Source of the DNA: Rallus limicola
Lineage: Eukaryota; Chordata; Aves; Gruiformes; Rallidae
DNA length: 64,000 bases
Assembly: GCA_022605955.1 (NCBI GenBank)
Contig: JAKCOZ010000009.1
Coordinates: 1,178,001-1,242,000 of the forward strand
Direction: 5' to 3'
How positions within the stretch are numbered: position 1 is the stretch's first letter; each line of letters starts with the position of its first letter. This document shows positions 1-11,645 of this stretch, piece by piece. The translations under genes were made by a program, and so were the position numbers. The notes below the pieces were generated by a model, which ran no database searches, had not been told where the DNA came from, and was given only the letters and a program-made list of their open reading frames with translations.

Positions 1-1534
1 TTATTCAGTGTTCATTCTCAAGTGTTTCTTTCACTAAAACTGGCTTGGGTCTTGCCAAGATACATTTCACATTCCAGTCAGTGTGGGGAGAGCCAAAACT
101 TGCTATAGAAATTATCACAGAAAGAAAAAAAAAACCCAAACTCCACAAAACCCAAACAAAAAGAAACCACAACAAAATTGTCTTTATATTATAAACTATC
201 TTGCAGTGGGTATAACTACAGTTACCATAGCTTCAGAAAACTACTGGTCCTGGAAAGGACTATCAGGATCATATTGACTGGGATTCTAGCAGCAAACAGA
301 AAACACCACTCAGTCAAGAAACTGTGAGACCACCAGAACCTTAAGTCAATTCTTCAAACACCCTTAGATGTTATTGCTGACAATTCACCCTTCAGAGTTT
401 CCATCCAATTTTTTAAAGTGGAACTGACTAGTTTCTAGCCATTCTGTTTCATATGCTCTCCCACCAGAACTCCTTTCTCCAAGCTAGTAATGGATCAAAT
501 AGTTCATAAAAGTACCTCAGATAAAGGAGTCCTCATGATCTTCTTGATTTTTCAGATTCCTTTTTTTTCTCTTTTCAAATTATTTTCTTGTAAGATGGAC
601 AAAGAGATAAAAAAAACTATTGCACCCTAGCAGAATGAGCAATCAATTTAATAATGTACAGGTTGGCTAACAGTCTTACAAAAAACACTTTAGCAAATAA
701 AATTTTCCAAATTACATAAAGAAGGAATGTTTTTGTAATATTATTTAAGCAAGAAATACTAACTAACATTATTTCCAAGATGACTGTTTCCATCATCTTT
801 GCCTAGGAATTTAAGTACCTGGGTAAATAGTGTAAATGTTAGGCTCTATGCTAAACATGAAGATTGCATGGTAATGTGTCTTTACAGACTTTACTTGCTG
901 GGGAAATGATGTAAATTAATCTCACTCTCTCTTCAGCTCATTTTCCATTTGTTCAAAACTCACAGAATCTTATTACTGCAGATGAGAGAATACTGATCTT
1001 CCCCTTCTTGTAAACTTTCATTTATGTCTTCATACCCACAGAAATAAATTTGATTTTAAAGCCACCCAGAACATAAACACATTGTGCTCATTGCAATAAA
1101 GTACTCGTTTGCATAAATAAAAATAATTCCTATATCCTGGCTTATTATCCAATGTTCTCATCTGTAATCTTTTCACGCTGTCTGGGGCTAAAATTATTTA
1201 TTTTAATGCAGACAAGAGAGGTTTGAGTTATAATTGAATTATAACTGATAAATAAAAATGTTTATTTGATAAAGAGGAGAAAAAGATTCCTATTTTTAAA
1301 CCATAAAAAGTTTAAATGAGGTGCAATAACTGTAAATAATTTGTTGGTGGTGACTGCTGACTTTAGAATAATGGAAAAGAAATTAATATCTAAATAGCAT
1401 GCAAACTGTCCATGCTACTGGATACTAAGGGTTCAGACTGCAAGCACTGTGTGATATCAAAGCTTCTCTCCCATTGTCCTCTGAATTGACACTATTTGCA
1501 TGATACAAAAATGAAGGCAATTTTAGAGAACTGT
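1..1534. other. Unique AT-rich non-coding stretch
   Basis: No gene, RNA or recognisable repeat is visible. It holds A/C-rich low-complexity sequence near 120-175 and several short A/T runs. The only reading frame listed is a 64-codon frame running through that A-rich tract, with biased lysine/asparagine content, so it is not credible as a gene. Confidence 0.6.
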
Positions 1535-2115
1535 GGAATCGTGGAACCAAAGCATGGTTTGGAACAGAAGGAATGCCACAGATCAGCTAGTTCCAACCCC
1601 CTGCCACGGGCAAGGACACCCTCCATTAACCCAGGGTGCCCAAAGCCTCATCCAGCCTGACTCTGAACCCTGCCAGGGATCCGGGGGCAGCCACAGCTTT
1701 TCTGGCTAACCTGTTCTGGGTAACCTGTACAGCTTGGTGCTGTCTGTGCACTTGCTGAGGGTGCATCGATCCCACTGTCCAAGTCTCAGACAGAGAAGTT
1801 AACCCACATCGGACCCGGTACTGACCCCTGAGGAACATCACCTGCTCATCACATCTCCACTTGGACATCAAGCTGCTGACAGAAATTCTTTGAGTGTAAC
1901 CAGCCAATTCCTCACCCACCAAGTGGTCCCTCCATCACATCCATGGATCTCCAATTTACAGATAAGGATGTTGTGCAGGACAGTGTCAAACGGTTTGTAG
2001 ATGTCCAGGTAGATGACATCTGTCACTCTTCCCTTATCCACCAGCTCTGTGACCCCATCATAGAATTCCTCCGAATTTGTCAGGCATGATTTGTCCTTAG
2101 TGAAGCCCTGTTGGA
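1535..2115 (-). mobile_element. CR1 LINE fragment, 3' tail plus reverse-transcriptase segment, internally deleted
   Basis: CR1 is an avian/reptilian non-LTR retrotransposon whose ORF2 encodes an endonuclease and reverse transcriptase. Read on the minus strand, 2115 down to about 1870 translates without a stop for over 80 codons and carries recognisable CR1 RT text: [11 protein letters not shown], then [16 protein letters not shown] (RT motif A region with its aspartates), [10 protein letters not shown] and WVRNWL. Between about 1740 and 1860 it continues into the C-terminal side of the RT. From 1535 to about 1730 the sequence is the CR1 3' untranslated tail. The step from tail to RT at about 1730-1738 skips several hundred bases of the usual element, so the copy is internally deleted as well as 5' truncated. 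It is a dead fragment; the 98-codon frame at 1626-1922 crosses the deletion and is not a gene. Confidence 0.9.
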
Positions 2116-3059
2116 AAAACCAAGATAGATGTAACCTGACATTCAGAGCTTTTATTCCATTTTTGTTCTTTTTATAGTGAAAAAGCCCCTTGCTGTCATA
2201 ACGACTGCTTCCACAAAATAAGCTTCTGCATATAGATACACTGCTTTACTGGTATGCAAATCTTTTTACCAACTATTCAAACACACCAGTAAAGTCTGAC
2301 TACCCTCTCTGAAACAGTGTATCTGGAACAGTTGTTGAAAGTATGGATGCAATCAAAATATATTTAGTATTTCTAGAAATTACCATGTAAAATAGTTGAT
2401 CTAGTGACCAACATTGGATAAGGACATCTGTTAAAACGTTAATGTTTCTTTTGCTGAGAAGACAACAGACTAATAGAAAACTTTAATTTTTTATTTTTGC
2501 ATGTCTAAGGGTGAAGCCATCCTTCTGCATGGAAATGAGTTAACTAACCCACCACATAAACTATCCTTCACCATAGCCTTCACAGAAGCATACACAAATT
2601 AGGTGTCTGGAAATGTCTCCTACAAATTCCAGCTCAAGCCACTGCAGTAATTTTTGCCAAGATATGGACGTTTTTAACTATACAGGCCTCCAGAAATTGT
2701 TTTGAAGTAGAAAGACCAAGATCTTCATCCCTTCAGGATCCCATCAAAATTCCAGCTCTATCATTGGCATACTCATAGTTTTGTATATTAATAGTTTCAG
2801 AATGATGTTGCTTGGAGGTCTATGGTTAGGTCAAGATTATGCTATAAGCCAGGTCCTCCAAGGAGAAAACTAAATTTAGTAACTCTCTTGGTTTCTTAGC
2901 CTAAAGCAAAATTTGGTTCACATCATAACTCATGCTAGGAGTCAAAGAGAAATGGAGCAGCTCAGTTATTTGAGGAAATGCTAATTAAAATGTGTATCTC
3001 CTATCATGAAGGTATGAAAGCATGAGAAGCAGTGTGGATATAGGACCACTTAAAGGATT
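2116..3059. other. Unique non-coding stretch
   Basis: No coding or repeat signature recognised between two CR1 fragments; base composition is ordinary AT-rich intergenic or intronic sequence. Confidence 0.5.
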
Positions 3060-3160
3060 TACAGAATCACAAGGTTGGAAAAGACCTTTAAGATCATCAA
3101 GAGCCACTGTTCCCATTCTAAGCTAAGCCATATCCCTGAGTACCATCCCTAAGAGCCATC
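3060..3160 (-). mobile_element. CR1 3'-tail fragment
   Basis: Begins with the reverse complement of the CR1 3' terminus (acagaatcacaaggttgga, followed by an accttta-agatcatcaa stretch), the hallmark of the ancestral CR1 tail. It degrades after about 3150 and only the last 100 bp of the element remain. It is diverged, so an old insertion. Confidence 0.8.
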
Positions 3161-3484
3161 TTCTTCCTGTGATACAGATCTTCTGGTTTTGAAAGCAACC
3201 AAGGTCTCAGCTGCATGAAGATGAGCTGCCATATAGTCCACGCTAAGATCATACCTTGAAAGTGCAGATGTGTAGCTCTAACTGTGCCAAGCTCTTTCTA
3301 TTTCAACCTTTAGCCTCAAGGAAAAAGAGAGTCAAGAGAAATCAGAGGTGCCTCCCCAATATCTGTAAAGCTAAATAGAGTCTTTATGCCTCTTTCAAGA
3401 GCCCAAGTCCATGCTACCTCCTCTTAAAGGAAGACACTTCACAGATCTGAGGGCGCAGCCACAAAGATGTAAGCTGGAGCAGAG
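3161..3484. other. Unassigned stretch between two repeat remnants
   Basis: No clear feature. The first part could be a badly decayed continuation of the CR1 fragment before it, but I cannot align it by eye. Confidence 0.35.
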
Positions 3485-3830
3485 CTTTCTTTCTACCCCT
3501 CGCGACGATTAACCTTTTCCCTCAGATCTTCGGAGGCGAGATGAAAGATCCCTAAAGATCTGAATTCCAGCAAGAGAGTGTGACCCACTCTATTAAGGGC
3601 TTTAAACATTAAGACTGGGACCTTGAACTCCATCAAAACGCCAACGAGCAGTTTGTCCACAGTAAAGCAGCGGGAAGGATCATAAAACCTCCAACCAAAC
3701 TTCATAGTAATTGCTCTACTGCATTCTGCACGAGCTGGAGGTAATTGCTGGGCTTTTCTAGCAGTGTGGTTTAGAGTATGTTTGAAGTCATTTGACCGTG
3801 ATATAACAAAGACATGCAATAATCTGACGT
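3485..3830 (-). mobile_element. Ancient LINE remnant, L2-like ORF2 C-terminal end
   Basis: Minus-strand translation of about 3490-3680 contains MEFKVPVLMFKALNRVGHTL followed by EFRSLGIFHLASEDLR. This resembles the end of ORF2 in L2-clade LINEs, where a motif of the type RI-FK-LLL-FKALN-APPYL-LL follows the RT domain. Upstream on the minus strand (3680-3830) the text also matches the general pattern of an old vertebrate interspersed repeat, although I cannot name the family. A 108-codon frame (3493-3819) stays open across it. It is not CR1: the CR1 tail motifs are absent. Family assignment is by motif memory only; it could also be a related CR1/L3-type element. Confidence 0.45.
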
Positions 3831-3835
3831 GAAAG

Positions 3836-6800
3836 GAGAGGGACTGCTGCAGCCCAGTGACATTGTAAGACTAGCACAGAAACCAGCCTTAGCAGGACTT
3901 CTTCCTCTCACTTGTTCAGTGGTCCAGCAAAGAGCTGCACACCTTCTACCAGAAAAACAGAGACCTGTGGAATGGCTTCTCTAAATTCCCACCTCGATTT
4001 GCCTCTGGTTGGCCATAAGCATTAGGGTTCAGGCTCTGCACCACTCTGTTGGGATTAAATATCTTGCTCAGAGTGAGTTGTGGCAGCAGGTTATCGTGAT
4101 TATCCTGTTCTACGGTTTATGAGATCTGGGATATTCCAATACATACTTCACTGGAGGATGAGTGTACTTCTTTGGGGTGAAAGCCACGTCATCTACAAGT
4201 GTATAGTATCTAGAACAGAACTTTTGCTCAAGCATTTGAGCACTCCCATGCTACAAACAAGTATTGATATTACTATTTAAATGGTTGGTTTTCAAGCATC
4301 ACTATAATTTTTTAAAAATACTTGAATGGTATCTGCTGATGCTCCAGCAATATTAGCACTAATAGTTTCTGTGCAAGATAAAAATTCAGGTCACATTAAA
4401 TATAGGGAAAATCTTAGTCCTTGAGAGAAAAGTAACAACAGCCAAAAAACCTGTGTGGTATAAAAGTCTTCTTTCTGCCTAGTAAAGATGACTCTGACAT
4501 ACAGTCTTTATAAACTACTCCCAGGCTGTTATATCATCACAATCAATTTTTTCTACGATATATCTGAAAATTTTGCAGTCACCATTAACAATATCCTTGG
4601 AATCACAGCATTTTTTTCCTGAATAAGATCCATCAGATATATCAATAAGTTGATATGAACAAAATTCATTAGTAAAAAAACCCAAAACCTTTTGTCTAAA
4701 TGCAGTGAAGGAAAAGTACTACTTTTCTAAAGGCAGATTTGAAAATAGGTAAAAATGTTTCTTTCTCCAGACTTCTTTTGTCCAGGACGTATCAGAAATG
4801 TGAGAACTTGACACTTCAGACAAATTGCTCACATAGCTGGCAGGCAGAAAGTAAAAAGCTGTACTGATGCAGAAACAAAATAAAAGGTGAGTTCTACATC
4901 TCCTTGGAACAGTATTTGTATATCCTTGATTTGAAAAACCTAGCTGGAGTTGACCTCTTCGGATTCAGTAGGCCATTCAAAATTTCCCAGTAAAACAAGC
5001 TTCTATCTAAAGGATTTAGTAGCATTTAAACATGGTATTTAAACAGCTCTGTGAAATTATTTGGGCTCTGCAGCCTCTGGTCCCTTGGAAGTCAACCTGG
5101 TTCCCAGAAAGCCATTGGCCAGTCTCTTACAGATGTAATGTGCATGTTTTACTATCAAACTGGACTTGTAACACAGTAAACCACTTATTTTATGAAACAG
5201 AAAAGAAAAAAAGAAAAAAGGAAATAAAATGTACTGATCTTACAGTGCTGAGGTAAACTATTTCCTTTAGCAGGCTTCAATGTTTATTTCATGTAGGTAA
5301 TGCCTTAGTGCTTAAAACAAATGATAACTTCAGATACCCTTATAAGAAAGCTTCTCATTGTGATCCCAAAATTGAAATGACATGCCCATTTAGCTGTTTA
5401 CTGAATATCCATAGTTCCCATGTTCTTTGTCTCAGAATTAAAAAAAAAACAACAACCCAACAAACCCAAAAGAACAAAGCAGAAAAAACTTCTATAACCA
5501 TTTTTAATATAAAATATCTTTGTCAAGAGTTTGAGAGAGAAATAAGAACTTTTGTATAAGCAAACAATCCTCAGAAACATATATTTAAATATTTACATGT
5601 TTTTCCATCTTTATTAAAGATGGATAAATATTAAATATATAGTATCCTTTTGCATAAAAGAACATTCTGTCTTGAAGGACATGGTAGAGCTTTCAATAAA
5701 CTCAGCCTGAAGGACACATGAATGATGAAATCTGAAGTAGAAGATTCAAACCGCAAAGATACCCACAGCCATTCCCATAAGGTCCAGGCACTGTATCCTC
5801 TTTGTGTCTCTTTTAGCCTCTACAGGTAACTGGCCCATGAGCCCAGGTAATTTCAGCATTGTCAGAGTTACCATGGAATGAGCATTCCCTGTGTGACACA
5901 GCAGCGTTGCAGAATCTGTCTTCAAATACCTCTTACAGGAGGAGTGAAGAGCCTGCTTACATTAAAAAGCAGTAGAAATTTCAAGAAGCAGCTCAGCTTT
6001 ACAGGAAAACATAGGAAGGAGATGAGCAATGCCATTGTACCTTTCTGTCTTGCATGCATAAGAACTAGAGCTGTGTGTCCAACAGAGAGTGGTCTGTGTG
6101 TGACACTCCCATCACAAGAGCTAAGCTCTATTTCCCCCACAGTTCCCATGCTATTGCAGATCCCCGCTTCACTGAGGCAAGCATAGATGAAAGTTCCCTT
6201 CAAAGTGTAAATATGAACAAGGACTCTCACAGGAAGGGAAAAAGGAAACAAAACGCAATAGAAACGAACCCAAAAGAGAGCAGGTAAAGACCACTGCCCT
6301 GTGCAGTAATCCTGATAGGAGAACCCATCTACAACAAGTTTTATCTGGACCAGAAGGGAAGAAAATAATTATGCTGAGAAGCCACACATTTCTGAATCCT
6401 CAGAAGCAACAGGCACGAGTTATTGTAGTAAAATCACTAGGTAATTTAAAGTAGTATCACAAAACCCAGAGGTTTTACTGCAAAAGCTGTGTGTAAACCC
6501 AAAGGCAGCTCTACTATTCATCATCTAATGGTGTCAAATGTGCTCAGAACATCATAGAAGACTACAAAACCCAATCCCCAACCACAGAAACAATACTTTT
6601 CCAGACAATCTGAAAAAACCCACATTTCCTCAGAGAGGTTTTGTGCCATTTTAGAATTACAGTTTCATAAAATCAAACATTTGGATTTTTGCAAATAAGC
6701 TAGAGAAAAATCCAATACTCTTATTTCCAAATAATTTCTTCACTCAAAAAATACAAAGGAAAATATCAGCTTTACTTTATAAACACTTGGTTAGTGTTTT

Positions 6801-7004
6801 TTCCTCCACCAGAGAAGTCTAGTGAATTTTTTGGCCTCACTTTAGGAACTGTATTATGAAAGTACCAGTACTGCATTTATTCTATGTGGGCTATGAAAGG
6901 TTATGTGAAATGATAGTATTGTATTTCTAGTATTTTCAAATTTTCAAAGAACTGATTAAAGAAAAGTTCTTAATGCTTTTGAAACACTTTCAAAAGATTC
7001 AGTT
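3836..7004. other. Unique AT-rich non-coding stretch
   Basis: About 3.2 kb without a gene or a repeat I recognise. It contains A-rich patches near 4673, 5200-5225, 5440-5470 and 6240. Opposed overlapping frames at 5878-6387 (70-109 codons on both strands) have no family resemblance and probably reflect a locally stop-poor stretch. Confidence 0.5.
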
Positions 7005-7490
7005 TGTGTCCAGTTCCGGGCTTCCTGGAATAAAAAGGACAGGAATCTCCTGGAGAGAGTCCAGAGGAGGCTATGGAGGGGATGAAGGGCCTGGAGCATC
7101 TCCCCTGTGAGGAAAGGCTGAGGGAGCTGGGGCTGTTCAGCCTTGAGAAGAGAAGACTAAGGGGGGACCTAATTAATGTTTATAATTATCTTAAGCATGG
7201 GATGCAGGGGGAAATGGCCAGTCCCTTCTCAGTGTCTGTGGGGACAGGACAAGGGGCAATGGCCTCAAGTTGGAGCACAGGGAGTTCCACACCAACATGG
7301 GGAAGAACTTTTCCCCAGTGAGGGTGAGGGAGCCCTGGGACAGGCTGCCCAGGGGGTGTGGAGTCTCCTTCTCTGGAGAGATTCCAGCCCTGTCTGGACA
7401 CCTCCCTGTGTGCCCTGTCCTAGGGACCCTGCTTTGGCAGGGGGTTGGACCTGATGAGCTCTGGAGCTCCCTTCCAACCCCTGTGATTCC
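7005..7490 (+). mobile_element. CR1 LINE 3' end, young family A
   Basis: About 485 bp of the CR1 3' region, starting in the ORF2 end (tgtccagttccgggc, encoding the usual CVQFRA-like end) and running to a terminal cctgtgattcc. Diagnostic blocks in order are ggctgagggagctggggctg at 7116, agcatgggatgcaggg, tgtggggacaggacaagg and gggacaggctgcccaggg. It is 5' truncated, as is usual for CR1 insertions. It is very similar to the copies at 35578-36090, 42114-42393 and 52870-53229, implying recent activity of this family. Several 60-90 codon frames cross it on both strands; all are artefacts of stop-poor GC-rich repeat sequence. Confidence 0.95.
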
Positions 7491-10400
7491 ACAGAAACGT
7501 TGACTTTGCCATCTGTCCTGCAGTGCTGCCTTTCAAAGGTAAGCAGTCAATGCAGTGATTTGCCAAAGACAACATCAGCAGGATTAATTCGAAGTTAGTC
7601 GTTAATCAGGGCAAACCTGACTTGCTCGGTTTTTAACTTAGCAAATAAAAAAACTTTTCAAAAACACATCTAATTCCAAGCATTAAAATCACACATTTCT
7701 TACCCGTTATTCTCTTGGGTCAAATGCGCATAATGAATTGAATTTTTTCTTCCAAGATGGAAAAGAAAAAATGCTCCAAGGCAGAGAGAATTTGAACAAA
7801 GCATCAATCTGCTGCTGCAGTCAACCAAGCCTGACAGGAACTCATCATTAATTTTAAAAGGAACTTCAACACATGGACTGACAGGGTGAAACTTCCATGT
7901 ATATTCTCTGTTGGTGGTTTTGGGCTGAAACTGGGTATTTTCCTCCAGGCTTTTGCTTTCCTTTTAATTAGGAGCTGCTGCACTGTTTGTCAAGCATGCT
8001 AACAATACTTTCAAACGACTAGTGCGCTTGTTACTACAACTTCTTCATCAGTTTTTCTTTCTTTCATTAGCTTGAGCACCTATATCTGATGACCTCAGTA
8101 CTAGCACTTGAAGAAACAGCAGTTCTAGGCTAAATAAATAAATAAATAGGAAGCAGATTGATAACGCCAGTATTGAAAACTTCACTGTTCCAAAGCCAGC
8201 AGCCTCAAAACAGATAGGTACCAAGTAGTTCAATATGCTAAAAGCTAAGGAAATGGTTTCCTGGGCAGTTTAAATAGCACCAAGAAGAAAGTAAGTAAGT
8301 CTTACTTTCTCTAAATCTTCTTATAGAAAGCAGAAAACACAGAAAAATAAGGCTCCTTGTGAATCGTGGAGCTGAACTTTTTTTTTTCCTGTGAAGACAA
8401 AACACCACCTGTGACCTTTAAGAGATTTATTTTGTTCCCTCACCCCTCCTCATGTGAAGGATTAAAACATTACTCATACCATAGCTTTGAAAAAAATCTC
8501 CCATCTACACTGCTTTTTATTTTCTTCTCAACACATCCGTTATGCTTCAAATAAACATCTTTCTTCCCCCCAACTCCTGGAGTTCTTAAATAACTTCTTT
8601 GGACACTCAGGAGAAGTGTGGACAAGCCCGTGAGTAACGCTCAACCCAACTGTTTGTGTCACAAAGAAACACATCACCTCCAAACACACCTTTCCCCTTG
8701 AGACCACATGCTCAAGCAATGCAGACGTGTATTCTACAGCTGCCAAGGACAGCCACCTTACCCAGGTATGGCAAGAATGATCTCACCACAGCGCCCTTGC
8801 TAAGTAAAATGCTCAGGGCTTAGCAGTTACCTGACTATTTCAGTGACAGCACCAGGTGTTTCAATTGGAGCACACTGGGAGTCATTCAGCAAACACCACT
8901 GCACTTCGTAGGTGTTTTTAGTGAGTTTGACTCATCTAATGTTTGCATGACCTTAAGTATCTAGTAGCCATATACAGATTATATTAGATAGAGAACCTCA
9001 CAAGATCCCTATTGCCATCTTTTCTTAAGAGTTTAACTGTCAATGTGACTAGGATGCTCCCTGATGATCTGATATCTTTAAGGATATACTCACTTCTACA
9101 CGTTTCTATCATCTCAGATGATTTCCAGAGGCTTTCTTCAGTTTGGGCACAGACATACTGATGTACTGCTCAGTGTTGAGATCCCAGTAAATCTGCAAAA
9201 CCCCCTGAAGTTAAAATGAGGAATGAATCACTCTTTATCCCACAAAGATCTGCTCAGACATTATGGAATGACCTCCTGCTTTCTTCCATGGCTTCTGCTA
9301 TCCTGTTTGAGTAACACATTCACCTAGGTCCTGTTGCCATTCATAGGAAATTAGGAAGAGAAAGTTTCTTCTGTGCTCTGTCAAGTGCAGAACTTACCAA
9401 AAGAAAAATAATTAACTCTCCTAATTAAAAAGTTAAAGAGACACTGACGTCTTCTGCCTCAGCACATGTAACAGCAAATATCCACAATGCTTTGATCAAG
9501 CTTCTATCAGAAACAGAAAACAGAATAGGCAGAGCTAGCTTTTACAGAGGTTTCCAGATTGTTTTAAAAGATAATCTTCCAGTGCTGGCCTGGCAGTCAC
9601 TGAACAAGTTCAATCTCAAAAAAAAACCCAAAACAACCCTGTAAAAAGAAAAGCAAAAACCAAAGCAAAAGCCCTCAAAAAACCAGAATAACAACAACCA
9701 GACAAACTAGCTCTGTTGTTTTAAGAACAAGAAAAGGAATTTTCAGCTGAGAAAACGCATTGGAAATGAGGAATTTGCATGAAGTTTGCTGTTCGAAAAA
9801 ACAAAACCTTCAAGCTAAAATGCTGCTAACACAATCTGTGAAAACATACTGTCTTCAGAGTTCTAAGAGTGATGATTACTTACCCAACAGTTTTACTGCC
9901 AGGGGAACTGTATGGCACACCAGTCAAACAACCAAAACAGTAAACAGCTTCTGGGAATATGTATGTTCTTTCACTCTTCTAAAACAAATTTATTTAAAAC
10001 AAACACAATCTGAAACACTTTGGCATCTCCAAAAACACATACTGCACTGAAAAAAAATCAGGAGCAAAAGGAAAGCCAACAGAAGATCAACACAGCATGT
10101 AGAAAAAAACCAGATTCCTACCTTTCCATTACATGAAGGATAAAACCAAGCATACTTTCTGAAACATCAGGGGTTATTGTATTCATTCTACAGCTAAAAC
10201 AGGGTAAACCACCGAACTAAACAATGGTCTGAACTTGAGCTGTACTTGCTAAGTAATGATGGTTTCAAGTGGGTAGTCTGTCTCCAAAGGAGGCAATTTA
10301 ACGGCTTCCTGGTGGCCAACAGGCTTTAAAACTCTTAAGAGTAGTTATCTGTTTTTAGTGTGTTTTGAAACACCAGCCACGTGATGGCTCAGCAGATCAT

Positions 10401-10819
10401 CATCACCTCATCAAGTGACTGACCTATCCCCAAATTACTCAAATCAGTGTTGATGAAGGGCCTGTTTCATGCATAAAGCAGAAGCAGCCTTAGCAAAAGG
10501 TAGTTAAGATTTGCTTACCTCTCTGCAGTGCACCAGCACATGAACCCAGTGTGGCCAGCAACATTACAAATTTAATTTTGCAATGTTTTTTTGTAAGGGT
10601 GTAACATTCCTCAGTCTTTCGTGATGCCTCCACGTATAAATATGCACATCTACATAAAATATATAGCAAGAAGGTGTCCATGAGAGACCTTTGTTAGAGT
10701 TGCATGGAGAAAGGTGGGGAAATCACTTGGAAACAGTAAAAGCAGAAAGACAGAACAGGGGATGGAGAAGCAGGAGAGATACCTGCTGAAAGCAGATAAC
10801 CCTACAGAATAAGCAAGAA
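7491..10819. other. Unique AT-rich non-coding stretch
   Basis: About 3.3 kb with no gene. Contains a (TAAA)n tract at 8131-8149 and an A/C-rich patch at about 9620-9700. No long frame resembles a known protein. Confidence 0.5.
8131..8149. repeat. (TAAA)n microsatellite
   Basis: Four to five uninterrupted TAAA units. Confidence 0.85.
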
Positions 10820-11020
10820 ATGAGCTTCAAAGCCCCATCCCACCTGGCCTGGAACCCTGCCAGGGATTCAGGGGCAGCCCCAGCTTCTCTGGGCACCCTG
10901 TGCCAGGACCTCCCCACCCTCCCTGGGGTGACTCCCAGCTCCTCTCCAGCTGCCCTCCTGCAGCTGAAGGCCATTCCCCTGGGTCTGGACCCCTCCAGCT
11001 TTCCTGGAGTTCCTGGAAAA
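10820..11020 (-). mobile_element. CR1 fragment, 3' untranslated part
   Basis: Reverse complement of the CR1 3' region: cccatcccacctggcctgga, then an accctgccaggga block, gcttctctgggcaccctgtg, and a block ending in ctccagctttcctggagtt. The extreme 3' terminus (attctatgatt-type tail) is missing, so the copy is clipped at its tail end. It abuts plus-strand CR1 coding sequence that starts just after 11020. Confidence 0.85.
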
Positions 11021-11039
11021 TAAGCCAGGCCAACCAGAG

Positions 11040-11227
11040 CAGGAACAAATGTTCCTTAGCTGCCTCCCAAGATGAGATTCAGAAGGCCAGTCACCTCAAG
11101 GGTGCATATGGCTATGGTGGACCCTCTTGTACCCCAGCAGGGAAACCTCCATGCTCAATTGCCTCTCTGAAATGCTTGTGGAGCAATGAGTACAGCATGG
11201 GGAATAAAGAGGGAGAACTAGATATCT
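11040..11227 (+). mobile_element. CR1 ORF2 start (left part of interrupted copy)
   Basis: The translation around 11150-11225 reads SLKCLWSNEYSMGNKEGELDI followed by a stop. This resembles the start of the CR1 endonuclease (a CLYTNA-SMGNKQEELE-type sequence). It is separated from the rest of the endonuclease by a 70-bp CR1 tail. 5' truncated and non-functional. Confidence 0.75.
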
Positions 11228-11299
11228 AGCCTATGGCAGGGTTGGAACTAGGTGTTCTTTGAGGTCCTTTCCAACCAAATCCATTCTATGATTCTGTGA
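11228..11299 (+). mobile_element. CR1 3' tail lying inside another CR1
   Basis: About 72 bp consisting of ggttggaacta, ggtgttctttgaggtc and the terminal ccattctatgattctgtga. This is the last part of a CR1 element in plus orientation. It sits between two pieces of the CR1 endonuclease region that would otherwise be near-contiguous, so it looks like a severely 5'-truncated insertion. Confidence 0.8.
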
Positions 11300-11645
11300 T
11301 CTGCCATTGCAGGGCCATGGCCTGACTGCGACTGCAGGGGCCTGCTGGGATAGCTCTCATGACTGGAGTGTTGCCATGGATGGATATGTACTCTTTTAGG
11401 AAAGACAAGCCAGCAAGGTGAGGTAATGGAGTGGCTCTTTATGTGAGAGAGCAACTGGAATGTATCAGCTCTGCCTGGCAGCAGGTGAAGAATGAGTCAA
11501 GAGCTTATGGGACAGGCAAATATGGGTGACACTGTTGTGGGTGTTTACTACAATGCCACCTAAAAAGGGAGAGGAAGTTGATGAGGTCTCCTACAGACAG
11601 CTGCATGTAGCATCAGAATTGTAACTTAGCTCATGTCACACCACC
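11300..11645 (+). mobile_element. CR1 ORF2 endonuclease fragment (right part)
   Basis: Contains the CR1 endonuclease text GVALYVREQLEC (about 11430-11465) and GDTVVGVYY (about 11525-11552), preceded by DGYVLF and RKDKPAR. One extra T near 11396 shifts the frame between DGYVLF and RKD, and a stop follows KPAR. The apurinic-type endonuclease of CR1 nicks target DNA to prime reverse transcription; this copy is dead. It has no RT or 3' end downstream, which is unusual because CR1 copies normally lose their 5' and keep their 3' end. Confidence 0.85.

Noticed and set aside
7514..7541. Possible 15-nt microexon (ctgtcctgcag / tgctgcctttcaaag / gtaagc)
   Set aside because: Splice-like matches this short are expected by chance, and no flanking exon is known.
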